6,002 nt of DNA from Cycloclasticus sp. (GTDB lineage Bacteria; Pseudomonadota; Gammaproteobacteria; Methylococcales; Cycloclasticaceae), in NCBI GenBank assembly GCA_019090295.1, contig JAHRWG010000111.1, positions 1-6,002 of the forward strand, given 5' to 3'. The translations under genes and the position numbers were made by a program. Positions 1-5,774 of this stretch are shown piece after piece (the stretch's first letter is position 1; every line of letters starts with the position of its first letter). The notes beneath the pieces were generated by a model. That model ran no database searches and had not been told where the DNA came from. It worked only from the letters and a program-made list of their open reading frames with translations.

Positions 1-1356
1 CAGATATTTGGTATGCCGTTTAAAGCAGCGGTCATTATTGGGCCAGCACTGGCGCTTTCATCCACGGCATTTGTTTTACAGTTATTGAATGACCAGCAGT
101 TGCTTAAGTCTACGTATGGTCGAGCATCGTTTTCAATCCTTCTTTTACAAGATTTAGCCGTTGTGCCTTTATTGGCATTAGTCACCCTTTTGGGGGTTCC
201 AGAGTTAAGCATTAGCGCTGACATTGGCTTAGCCTTGGCCGAATCAGTGGCGATTCTTGCGCTAGTTATTTTACTTGGGCGCTATTTTTTACACCCCATA
301 CTTCACCGAATAGCACTGACAAAAATACCAGAAGTTTTTACAGCATCGGCCATTCTAATGGTTCTTGGGGTGTCATTGATTGCGGAAAATATTGGCTTAT
401 CCATGGCTATGGGTGCGTTTATAGCAGGCATGCTAATGTCCGATTCATTCTATAAGCACCAAGTGGTGTCTGAGATAAAGCCCTTTAGAGGCTTACTGTT
501 AGGCCTGTTTTTTATGTCGATGGGTATGGCCCTTAACCTTCAATTGTTAATTGAAAAGCCCATGCTATCAGTCGGATTGGTCAGCTTGCTTATCGGCCTT
601 AAAATATTAATTTTGTTCCCATTAGCCTACCTGTTTGGTTTAGGCCGGAAAAAAAGCTTAGCGGTCTCACTCGTTTTGGCGCAGAGTGGAGAGTTTGCAC
701 TGGTTCTATTTTCATTATCGTTTAAGTCGGGTGTGCTAGAGCCGGCTATTCACCAACAGCTGTTGTTGGTTATATTATTGAGCTTACTGATTACGCCGTT
801 ATTGGCTAATTGGGCCAAGCGGGTCTTGTTTGAAGATAAAATTATAACGACAGAGTCAGTACCGATGCCGACCTCTGAGCCCGTAATACTTATTGGGTTT
901 GGCCGAGTTGGACACCGAGTGGGGGATATACTGAATTTGGCAGGAAAACCATTTGTCGCTCTTGATATTGACCCGAATATTGTAAAAAAATATAGAGCCC
1001 AAGGCCTCCCTGTATTTTATGGGGATGTTTGCAATAAAGACCTGGTTGACTCCATTGGCGGCGGCGATTCCCAGTTAGTTATTGTGACGATTAATGATAT
1101 TGAAGCATCAAAATCAATTATCTCTTCTTTGCGGCAGTCCAACCCAAGTTTAGCCATTTACGCTAGAGGTGAAAACTCATTTGAATGTACTAAGTTATCA
1201 AAAGTTGGCGCATCGGCCGTTGTATCAGACACGATAGAAGCTAGCATTGAGTTAGCCAGAATGGGATTGGTTTCTTTAAAGGTGGCTGAAAAAGAAAGAA
1301 AAACCATTTTAGAACACTATGCGCAGGACTATTATGAGCAAATAAAGAAGCAATGA
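1..1356 (+). CDS. KefB/KefC-like monovalent cation:proton antiporter (CPA2 family), 5'-truncated
   Basis: Inner-membrane cation/proton exchanger with a cytoplasmic nucleotide-binding domain; KefB/KefC relatives carry out regulated K+ efflux. The reading frame is open from base 1 (cag ata ttt ggt atg), so the gene starts upstream and the ATG at 13 is internal; by comparison with KefC about 100 N-terminal residues are missing. Counting from the codon at base 1, visible residues include the membrane motif LSSTA (19-23), a GRASFSILLLQD stretch with its conserved Asp at 51, GAFIAGM (138-144), the KefC-like loop SEIKPFRGLLLGLFF (157-171) and QSGEFALV (228-235). An RCK/TrkA-N Rossmann domain begins near 294, with GFGRVG at 299-304 and an acidic D322 at the end of strand 2. 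The C-terminus stops soon after this domain, so the estimated total (about 555 aa) is shorter than E. coli KefC. The arginine-rich segment after the Rossmann core of E. coli KefC is not obviously conserved, so glutathione gating cannot be assumed. Family assignment is firm; ion and ligand are inferred. Confidence 0.9.
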   Translation, partial: QIFGMPFKAAVIIGPALALSSTAFVLQLLNDQQLLKSTYGRASFSILLLQDLAVVPLLALVTLLGVPELSISADIGLALAESVAILALVILLGRYFLHPILHRIALTKIPEVFTASAILMVLGVSLIAENIGLSMAMGAFIAGMLMSDSFYKHQVVSEIKPFRGLLLGLFFMSMGMALNLQLLIEKPMLSVGLVSLLIGLKILILFPLAYLFGLGRKKSLAVSLVLAQSGEFALVLFSLSFKSGVLEPAIHQQLLLVILLSLLITPLLANWAKRVLFEDKIITTESVPMPTSEPVILIGFGRVGHRVGDILNLAGKPFVALDIDPNIVKKYRAQGLPVFYGDVCNKDLVDSIGGGDSQLVIVTINDIEASKSIISSLRQSNPSLAIYARGENSFECTKLSKVGASAVVSDTIEASIELARMGLVSLKVAEKERKTILEHYAQDYYEQIKKQ

Positions 1357-1455
1357 TGTAGTCACTATGCTTGGACTCTATGCCTGTTATGTAGTGAGTA
1401 AATGCCGCTTTGAAGAACGATTAACTTATTTAAACTATCATTAAGTTGTTGTTAG

Positions 1456-1479
1456 TAAAGGTGTTGTGGGATTCCTTTA
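1456..1479. repeat. Small inverted repeat TAAAGG / CCTTTA
   Basis: TAAAGG (1456-1461) and CCTTTA (1474-1479) are perfect 6-bp complements around a 12-base loop, in the gap after the antiporter gene. A second TAAAGG at 1525-1530, directly after a seven-T run (1519-1525), could pair with the same CCTTTA instead. There is no T-tract just after the first hairpin, so it is not a classical terminator. In A+T-rich DNA such a match can arise by chance. Confidence 0.2.
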
Positions 1480-1535
1480 GCGGTTTAAATAGAATATAAG
1501 AACCCAGTGAAGAGGTGATTTTTTTAAAGGTTATA

Positions 1536-1571
1536 TCAATATAGTATGCCTGCTCTACTATAATGGCCTAA
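1536..1571 (+). promoter_or_regulatory. Candidate sigma-70 promoter for the three-gene run
   Basis: A perfect -10 hexamer TATAAT lies at 1559-1564. At a 17-base spacing the -35 position (1536-1541) reads TCAATA, only three of six matches to TTGACA, so the promoter may be weak, activator-dependent or rely on the -10. The predicted start near 1571 would leave a leader of about 63 bases before the ATG at 1634. It is the best promoter match in the intergenic gap and faces the 1634-4235 genes. Confidence 0.5.
1540..1562. repeat. Perfect 7-bp inverted repeat overlapping the -10 box (possible operator)
   Basis: TATAGTA (1540-1546) and TACTATA (1556-1562) are exact reverse complements separated by nine bases. 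Centre-to-centre spacing is 16 bases, roughly one and a half helical turns. The right arm shares four bases with the TATAAT at 1559-1564, so a protein bound here would block RNA polymerase. The repeat itself is certain; operator function is inference. It could also simply mirror the A+T-rich promoter. Confidence 0.4.
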
Positions 1572-1573
1572 AG

Positions 1574-1603
1574 TTGAATACAAGCAAACGTTGCCTGTAT
1601 ATA
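1574..1603 (+). promoter_or_regulatory. Second, weaker candidate promoter
   Basis: TTGAAT (1574-1579) and TATATA (1598-1603), 18 bases apart, each match sigma-70 consensus at four of six positions. Transcription would begin near 1610 and give a leader of about 24 bases. The imperfect CG-centred palindrome GCAAACGTTGC (1584-1594) sits in the spacer. It may be an alternative or chance match beside the better TATAAT upstream. Confidence 0.25.
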
Positions 1604-1633
1604 AGTTAGCCACACAAGTTAATATTGAGAACT

Positions 1634-2131
1634 ATGTCAAATTCAAATAATAACCAACCCGATTGGTTAAGCCCCGAAGAATACCAAATGATCATTGCGC
1701 CGTCTCTAAAGGTTGCGGCAGAGCTTGCAGCAAGCCGTGGTGACCCAACACTGTTTAAAGACATGGCGAGTATGTTGTGCTTAATACATATGGTGAGCCG
1801 GTTAAGAGACTATTATGTTGATGAATGGGGGGTAATGGGTACCATGTCGAGTGACACTTCATTGCAAAAAGCACCAGAGGCCGCCTGCATGATGGTGCTG
1901 ACGGAAGGGAATGTGGATAAGGCCGAAGTGGTGACAATGGTGAGCTCGCTAAATAGAGGCTACGATATGCTGATGGACGCTGGGATTACCGAGGCATGTG
2001 ATGTAGACATTAAGCGTGCATGGGAAGCAATGAAAAAAAATGAAGCAGAACAATTCATGGCCTTGCTTGAACAGTCTGCGAAGAAATTTGTGATGGCCTT
2101 AGATGGTTGGGAAAAAGCGAGGCATGGTTAA
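1634..2131 (+). CDS. Methionine-rich soluble protein of unknown function
   Basis: A 165-aa protein I do not recognise. I chose the ATG at 1634 over the in-frame TTG at 1625 because the TTG has no ribosome-binding site; the ATG has a weak, close TGAGA (1626-1630). There is no signal peptide, membrane segment or cysteine motif, so it is probably cytoplasmic. The N-terminus is Asn/Ser-rich and polar (about residues 2-8); the rest looks mostly alpha-helical, with acidic and alanine-rich segments and a basic tail. Fifteen of 165 residues are methionine (about 9%), spread over the whole chain rather than in MxxM metal-binding clusters. It leads a run of same-strand genes and its stop overlaps the start of a transglycosylase lipoprotein, so co-expression with cell-wall enzymes is likely. 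Its length, clean frame and operon position support a real gene; function is unknown. Confidence 0.8.
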   Translation: MSNSNNNQPDWLSPEEYQMIIAPSLKVAAELAASRGDPTLFKDMASMLCLIHMVSRLRDYYVDEWGVMGTMSSDTSLQKAPEAACMMVLTEGNVDKAEVVTMVSSLNRGYDMLMDAGITEACDVDIKRAWEAMKKNEAEQFMALLEQSAKKFVMALDGWEKARHG

Positions 2132-2729
2132 GTCGGTTGTTTACTTACTGAGCAGTTTATTGCTGATCAGTTGTGCGACAGCACCGCCAACTAACCAGCG
2201 GGATGTTTGTGCTATTTTCTATGAAAAAGATAGTTGGTATCCAGATGCGTTAGCCTCACAAAAAAAGTGGGGGACACCTGTTGCTGTGCAAATGGCCATT
2301 ATCCACCAGGAATCACGCTTTCAATCCAATGTTAGGCCGCCACGAGATTGGTTTTTAGGGGTTTTGCCATTACCTCGTTCCTCATCAGCTTATGGCTATG
2401 GGCAAGCGCAAGACTCAACCTGGCAATGGTATATGGATAAGACGGACAATCACGGTGCAGACAGAGATGATTTCGCCGATGTGGTTGATTTTATTGGCTG
2501 GTATACCAATGTTAGCCAACGGACATTAGGCGTATCCAAGTGGGATGCGGAAAAACAATATTTGGCTTACCACGAAGGGCATGGTGGGTATAGTCGAGGT
2601 AGCTACTTAGCCAAACCTTGGCTACAACGAGTGGCGAAAAAGGTTAGCCTGCAGGCTAAACGCTATTCAGCGCAACTGAAAGGCTGCGAGTCGAGCCTAA
2701 GCAGTACTTGGTCACTTTGGCCTTTTTAA
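2124..2729 (+). CDS. Predicted outer-membrane lipoprotein with SLT-type lytic transglycosylase domain
   Basis: Likely cleaves the glycan strands of peptidoglycan from the periplasmic face. From the ATG at 2124 the product is 201 aa. Residues 1-17 form a compact lipoprotein signal (MVKSVVYLLSSLLLISC) with lipobox LIS-C17; A18 rather than Asp after the Cys predicts outer-membrane sorting. The goose-type lysozyme/SLT core follows: IIHQESRF with the probable catalytic Glu at 63, AYGYGQAQDSTW at 89-100 (the Gly-x-x-Gln segment), and YHEGHGGY at 149-156 in place of the usual AYNxG motif. This pattern fits the small SLT lipoproteins of gammaproteobacteria (I believe the Pfam SLT_4 type). An in-frame ATG at 2103 would add MVGKKRG and give 208 aa; neither start has a well-spaced Shine-Dalgarno. 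I favour 2124 because it makes an 8-base ATGGTTAA overlap with the previous stop, typical of translational coupling, and an ideal-length signal. Activity is inferred from motifs. Confidence 0.85.
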   Translation: MVKSVVYLLSSLLLISCATAPPTNQRDVCAIFYEKDSWYPDALASQKKWGTPVAVQMAIIHQESRFQSNVRPPRDWFLGVLPLPRSSSAYGYGQAQDSTWQWYMDKTDNHGADRDDFADVVDFIGWYTNVSQRTLGVSKWDAEKQYLAYHEGHGGYSRGSYLAKPWLQRVAKKVSLQAKRYSAQLKGCESSLSSTWSLWPF

Positions 2730-2744
2730 CCACCCAAGCAAAAA

Positions 2745-4235
2745 GTGAGTAAACGCGGCTCGGCAATAAAGGGTTTAACAGCCATTTATTGGCTGTTAGC
2801 TTCTGTATGCATGCCTTCTATGGCGGTCGCCAATAACAATCCCTTTCCATTACCAGCAACCTTAAAGGCGGATGTTAACTTTTGGACCAAAGTTTATTCG
2901 GAAGTAACCACCAATGAAGGGTTTATTCACGATAAGCAGCATTTAAACATTATTTATACACGGCTTTCCTTTAACCCTGGTACAAGCCGCAAGGCTAGAC
3001 AAGATAGCATTGATTCGAAGAAAGCCCACTACCAAAAAGTATTGCTCGAGTTAGCGAGTCATCAGCACATTAGGCAGCGGAGTTACGAACATAAACGGAT
3101 TAAAGCACTTTGGCCCAAAGGAACAACAGCTAAGACCTTCCGTGACGCAGCGGAAAATTTACGCTTTCAATTAGGGCAAGCTGACCGCTTTAAAGCGGGC
3201 GTTATACGTTCAGGCCGTTGGCAAGATTTTATTAAACGTGAATTTAAAGCAATGGGCATTCCTCTTGGTTTAGCATCTTTGCCACATGTAGAGTCGTCTT
3301 TTCGGCCGGATGCGAAATCACATGCTGGTGCTGCTGGTTTATGGCAGTTTACACGCTCAACAGGGCGTCGATTTATGCGAATTGATCAAGTAGTGGACGA
3401 GCGTTTAGACCCTTACTTAGCGACTCATGCAGCTGGGTTATTATTGAAAGATAACTTTAAGAAAACGGGAAGTTGGCCCTTAGCACTAACTGCTTATAAC
3501 CATGGTGCAAGAGGTGTGCAGCGAGCGGTTGAAGCAACAGGAGGACCGGATATTGCCAAAATTGTTCGCGAATACAAAGGACGAACGTTCGGGTTTGCCT
3601 CAAGGAATTTCTATAATGCCTTTGTTGCTGCGCATGAGATTGACCAAAATACTGCCGATTACTTTGGTGATATTAAGCGTGAGTCACCGGTTCTTTTGAA
3701 TGAGGTAACACTGCCAACATACTACACAGCTCAAGGTCTCATTCAGGCCTTTAGCTTAAATAACAATATATTTAAGTCACTTAACCCAGCGTTGCAAAGC
3801 CCCGTTTGGGCGAAAAATAAGTATGTGCCTAAGGGCTATTCGCTAAGGTTACCCTTGAATAAACAGCCTAAATCAGTCACCAGATTGATGGCAAGCATTC
3901 CTGCATCTGAGCAATCGACACAACAAATGCCGGATGTGGAATATAAGGTAAAGTCCGGTGATTCGTTATCAGCAATCGCTAGAAAATTTAACGTTAGTAG
4001 TCGAGAGTTAGCGGTTACGAATGGTTTAAGAAGCCGTCATAAAATTTATATTGGTCAAGTACTTAGATTGCCCATTAAGGCCAAAAAAACGTTGAGCGTC
4101 TACCGGGTTAAAAAAGGCGATGTTCTATCATCTATTGCACGAAACCTGGGTGTCTCTCAAATGGAAATTGTAAGGCTTAACCGGCTTAGAGATAAGAATC
4201 AATTATACGCCGGTCAAAAGCTTCGACTAAAGTAG
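2745..4235 (+). CDS. mltD: MltD-like lytic murein transglycosylase with two LysM repeats
   Basis: Periplasmic enzyme expected to cut peptidoglycan glycan strands, leaving 1,6-anhydroMurNAc ends. The 496-aa product begins at GTG 2745; the frame is closed just upstream at 2727, and later ATGs would remove the signal peptide. Residues 1-29 are a Sec signal with likely cleavage after SMAVA. The SLT domain spans about 160-300: GIPLGLASLPHVESSF carries the catalytic Glu at 183, then AGAAGLWQFTRSTG (194-207) and AYNHG (250-254). Residues 316-371 match the linker usual in MltD proteins (NPAL, PVW, VPKGYSLRLP). Two LysM glycan-binding repeats fill about 399-443 and 453-496, ending at the C-terminus. 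Unlike E. coli MltD there is no convincing lipobox (Cys22 sits in ASVC), so it is probably soluble or held only through LysM. No Shine-Dalgarno precedes the GTG; it lies 15 bases after the lipoprotein stop in the same frame, suggesting coupled re-initiation. The family is certain; the exact ortholog symbol is less so. Confidence 0.92.
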   Translation: MSKRGSAIKGLTAIYWLLASVCMPSMAVANNNPFPLPATLKADVNFWTKVYSEVTTNEGFIHDKQHLNIIYTRLSFNPGTSRKARQDSIDSKKAHYQKVLLELASHQHIRQRSYEHKRIKALWPKGTTAKTFRDAAENLRFQLGQADRFKAGVIRSGRWQDFIKREFKAMGIPLGLASLPHVESSFRPDAKSHAGAAGLWQFTRSTGRRFMRIDQVVDERLDPYLATHAAGLLLKDNFKKTGSWPLALTAYNHGARGVQRAVEATGGPDIAKIVREYKGRTFGFASRNFYNAFVAAHEIDQNTADYFGDIKRESPVLLNEVTLPTYYTAQGLIQAFSLNNNIFKSLNPALQSPVWAKNKYVPKGYSLRLPLNKQPKSVTRLMASIPASEQSTQQMPDVEYKVKSGDSLSAIARKFNVSSRELAVTNGLRSRHKIYIGQVLRLPIKAKKTLSVYRVKKGDVLSSIARNLGVSQMEIVRLNRLRDKNQLYAGQKLRLK

Positions 4236-4249
4236 CACACTAACTTTAG
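4227..4249. repeat. Inverted repeat CTAAAGT / ACTTTAG at the convergent gene ends
   Basis: CTAAAGT (4227-4233) and ACTTTAG (4243-4249) are perfect 7-bp complements with a nine-base loop. The left arm runs into the TAG stop (4233-4235) of the MltD-like gene. The hairpin lies between two convergent genes, where a two-way terminator would be expected, but the stem is A+T-rich and neither strand shows a proper T-run after it. I regard it as a possible weak 3'-end structure. Confidence 0.3.
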
Positions 4250-4267
4250 CCATGAATGATGCAGTGT

Positions 4268-5416
4268 TTAAACAGGTTTAATGACGAGGCCACCGTTAGC
4301 GATACTAAAGCTGCTTTTCCCATCGAGTGTTGCCAGTAAGTCTAGCCCGACCATGTCTTTTCGCCAGTCGCTAAGTAATGCTAAATCACGCTCACCATTG
4401 ATAAGCTGCAGTAGCTCTTTTCGGCTGACAATAGAGTTCGGGTTTATATTGGCAGCATCTGCGCGCAAACGAACTTGAGCCATTAATAAGTCGGCAACGG
4501 CCTCTTGTTTATCGGTGACTTTATTGGCTTTAGCTGGCTTTTCATGTGATTCTGGTTTTTGCTCGCAGGCGCCCTTAATGATATTTAAAATGTGATCAGC
4601 ATGTTTGGCGATGAACTTATCTGAGAGGCCGCGTATGCTTGAAAGGGATGAGCTATTAGACGGTCTCATTTTTGAAATTTCGATGAGCATTTCATCTTTA
4701 ACGAGCCAGCCACGTGGAATGTTTTTTTGTTGCGCGAGTGCTTCACGCCAAGCAGCTAACTGTTGTAAGCATGATAAAGACGCGCCTTTTAAACGCTTAG
4801 CTGCGCGGATTCGCTTCCATGCTAATTCTGGTGGGTTGGTGTACAACGATGTCTTACACAGTTTAGCGAAAGTAGGGGCTAGCCAAGCAAGGCGGTCCTT
4901 TTCAATTAACTGTTTTTCCATTAAGGGGTATAACTTAGCAAGGTAAATAACATCATCGGCTGCATAACGTATTTGCTCTTCACTTAAGGGGCGACGCAGC
5001 CAGTCGGTTCGAGAGTGGGCCTTGCTAAGCTGGACGCCAAGCATGTCTTCAACGATTCGCCCATAGCCCGCTTGCTCAGGTAAGCCTAAAATGGGTGCAG
5101 CAAGCTGTGTATCAAAAACAGGGGATAATGGGCTGCCGCGCCAATCAAAAAATATTTCTTGATCTTGGCGAGCAGCATGAAAGATTTTTAAAATACCTTC
5201 ATCATATAAAACATCCAGTAAAGGGTTGATATCACACTCGAGTGGGTCGATGATGGCCACTAATTCTGGCGTTGCTATTTGAATTAGCGCTAAGATTGAA
5301 CGATACGTTTTTTCGCGCTGAAACTCGGTGTCAATCGCCAACCAAGGTGTATCTTTTAAAGTGAGACAGAGCGCGCCCAGTTGTTCGTCAGAGTCGATAT
5401 ATTGAAGGTTATTCAT
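4268..5416 (-). CDS. rnd: Ribonuclease D
   Basis: 3'-to-5' exoribonuclease of the DEDDy class that trims the 3' ends of tRNA precursors and other small structured RNAs in the cytoplasm. The 382-aa product is close to E. coli RNase D (375 aa). All metal-binding and catalytic residues of the family are present: D29 and E31 in AIDTEF (Exo I), D85 in HAARQDQEIF (Exo II), and Y151 and D155 in YAADD (Exo III). A first HRDC domain covers about 205-285, including ELAWKRIR, LAAWRE and PRGWLVKDEML; a charged linker (about 286-302) leads to a second, more divergent HRDC-like region to the C-terminus. The start is ATG at 5416-5414; no clear Shine-Dalgarno precedes it. It converges on the MltD-like gene and diverges from the DUF2007 gene 33 bases away, so its promoter must overlap that gene's start region. 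I see no damage to the gene. Confidence 0.97.
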   Translation of the reverse strand: MNNLQYIDSDEQLGALCLTLKDTPWLAIDTEFQREKTYRSILALIQIATPELVAIIDPLECDINPLLDVLYDEGILKIFHAARQDQEIFFDWRGSPLSPVFDTQLAAPILGLPEQAGYGRIVEDMLGVQLSKAHSRTDWLRRPLSEEQIRYAADDVIYLAKLYPLMEKQLIEKDRLAWLAPTFAKLCKTSLYTNPPELAWKRIRAAKRLKGASLSCLQQLAAWREALAQQKNIPRGWLVKDEMLIEISKMRPSNSSSLSSIRGLSDKFIAKHADHILNIIKGACEQKPESHEKPAKANKVTDKQEAVADLLMAQVRLRADAANINPNSIVSRKELLQLINGERDLALLSDWRKDMVGLDLLATLDGKSSFSIANGGLVIKPV

Positions 5417-5432
5417 AAGGTCGTATGTGTAA

Positions 5433-5440
5433 AGTAAGGG
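5433..5440 (+). promoter_or_regulatory. Ribosome-binding site that fixes the GTG start at 5450
   Basis: The purine-rich AGTAAGGG lies nine bases before the GTG at 5450. It contains TAAGG, a good match to the Shine-Dalgarno TAAGGAGG, and supports this start over the later in-frame GTG at 5459, which would remove the MIK residues that begin many DUF2007 proteins. Confidence 0.5.
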
Positions 5441-5449
5441 TTTTTAGTC

Positions 5450-5761
5450 GTGATTAAAGTGTTTTCAGCGCAAGATTACATAGAAGTCGCCTTTTGGGGG
5501 AACTATCTTGAGGAACAGGGTATTGCTTGTCAAATAAGAAATGACTTTTCACCGAAGGAGTTGAGTGAACGAGGGGGCGATGAACCATGGCCAGAGTTAT
5601 GGCTGCTAAAGGTGAGCGACGAACTTGATGCGCGAAAATACTTGGCAAGCGACCCGTTAGGGATTAAAGAGCAAGCACCTTGGAACTGCTCATATTGCGG
5701 TGAAGAGAGTGATGGGCAATTTGCCCAGTGTTGGAACTGTGAACAAAAGAGAAATATATAA
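5450..5761 (+). CDS. DUF2007-domain protein with C-terminal zinc ribbon
   Basis: A 103-aa small cytoplasmic protein. Residues 1-70 match the DUF2007 fold (annotated in Pfam as putative signal-transducing protein): MIKVFSAQDYIEVAFWGNYLEEQGI is the family's opening, then a short insert (DFSPKELSERGGDEPWPE) and a final LWLLKVSDELDARKYL strand-helix. Residues 78-98 form a rubredoxin-like zinc ribbon, with Cys pairs C80/C83 and C94/C97 inside WNCSYCGEE and CWNCE. No enzyme activity is established for DUF2007; binding of a small ligand, protein or nucleic acid is possible but unproven. It starts at GTG 5450, supported by the upstream AGTAAGGG. It diverges from rnd and is followed after 13 bases by a 59-aa membrane protein, almost certainly co-transcribed. 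Fold assignment is good; function is unknown. Confidence 0.85.
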   Translation: MIKVFSAQDYIEVAFWGNYLEEQGIACQIRNDFSPKELSERGGDEPWPELWLLKVSDELDARKYLASDPLGIKEQAPWNCSYCGEESDGQFAQCWNCEQKRNI

Positions 5762-5763
5762 AT

Positions 5764-5770
5764 AGAGGTG
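5764..5770 (+). promoter_or_regulatory. Strong ribosome-binding site for the 59-aa membrane protein
   Basis: AGAGGTG ends four bases before the ATG at 5775, and its GAGG core ends six bases before it. It is the best-placed Shine-Dalgarno in the window and a main reason to accept the short downstream gene as real. Confidence 0.65.
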
Positions 5771-5774
5771 TTTA

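Noticed and set aside
1362..1397. Inverted repeat TCACTA / TAGTGA after the antiporter stop
   Set aside because: Only 6 bp with a 24-base loop and no T-tract; compatible with chance.
1502..1530. T-run at 1519-1525 as a terminator for the antiporter gene
   Set aside because: No G+C-rich stem directly precedes it; the only complement (GGG-a-TTC at 1468-1474 with GAACCC at 1500-1505) has a bulge, a loop of about 25 bases and lies too far upstream.
1625..1633. TTG at 1625 as the start of the Met-rich protein
   Set aside because: It adds only three residues and has no ribosome-binding site; the ATG at 1634 is the more likely start.
1755..1937. Minus-strand 60-aa reading frame inside the Met-rich gene
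   Set aside because: Lies wholly within a better plus-strand gene, with Pro/Ser/His-rich composition typical of antisense frames.
2103..2729. A single lipoprotein-MltD fusion gene interrupted by a premature stop
   Set aside because: The second protein has its own full signal peptide and complete domain set, and the first has a complete SLT domain, so two separate genes explain the sequence better.
3502..3699. Plus-strand 65-aa frame inside the MltD-like gene
   Set aside because: Alternate-frame shadow of the SLT domain coding region.
4265..4274. TGTTTAAACA palindrome as a regulator site
   Set aside because: It overlaps the rnd stop at a convergent junction, far from any promoter; noted only as part of the junction.
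4605..4946. Plus-strand 113-aa frame opposite rnd
   Set aside because: Antisense shadow of a gene with all RNase D catalytic residues; no ribosome-binding site or recognisable domain.
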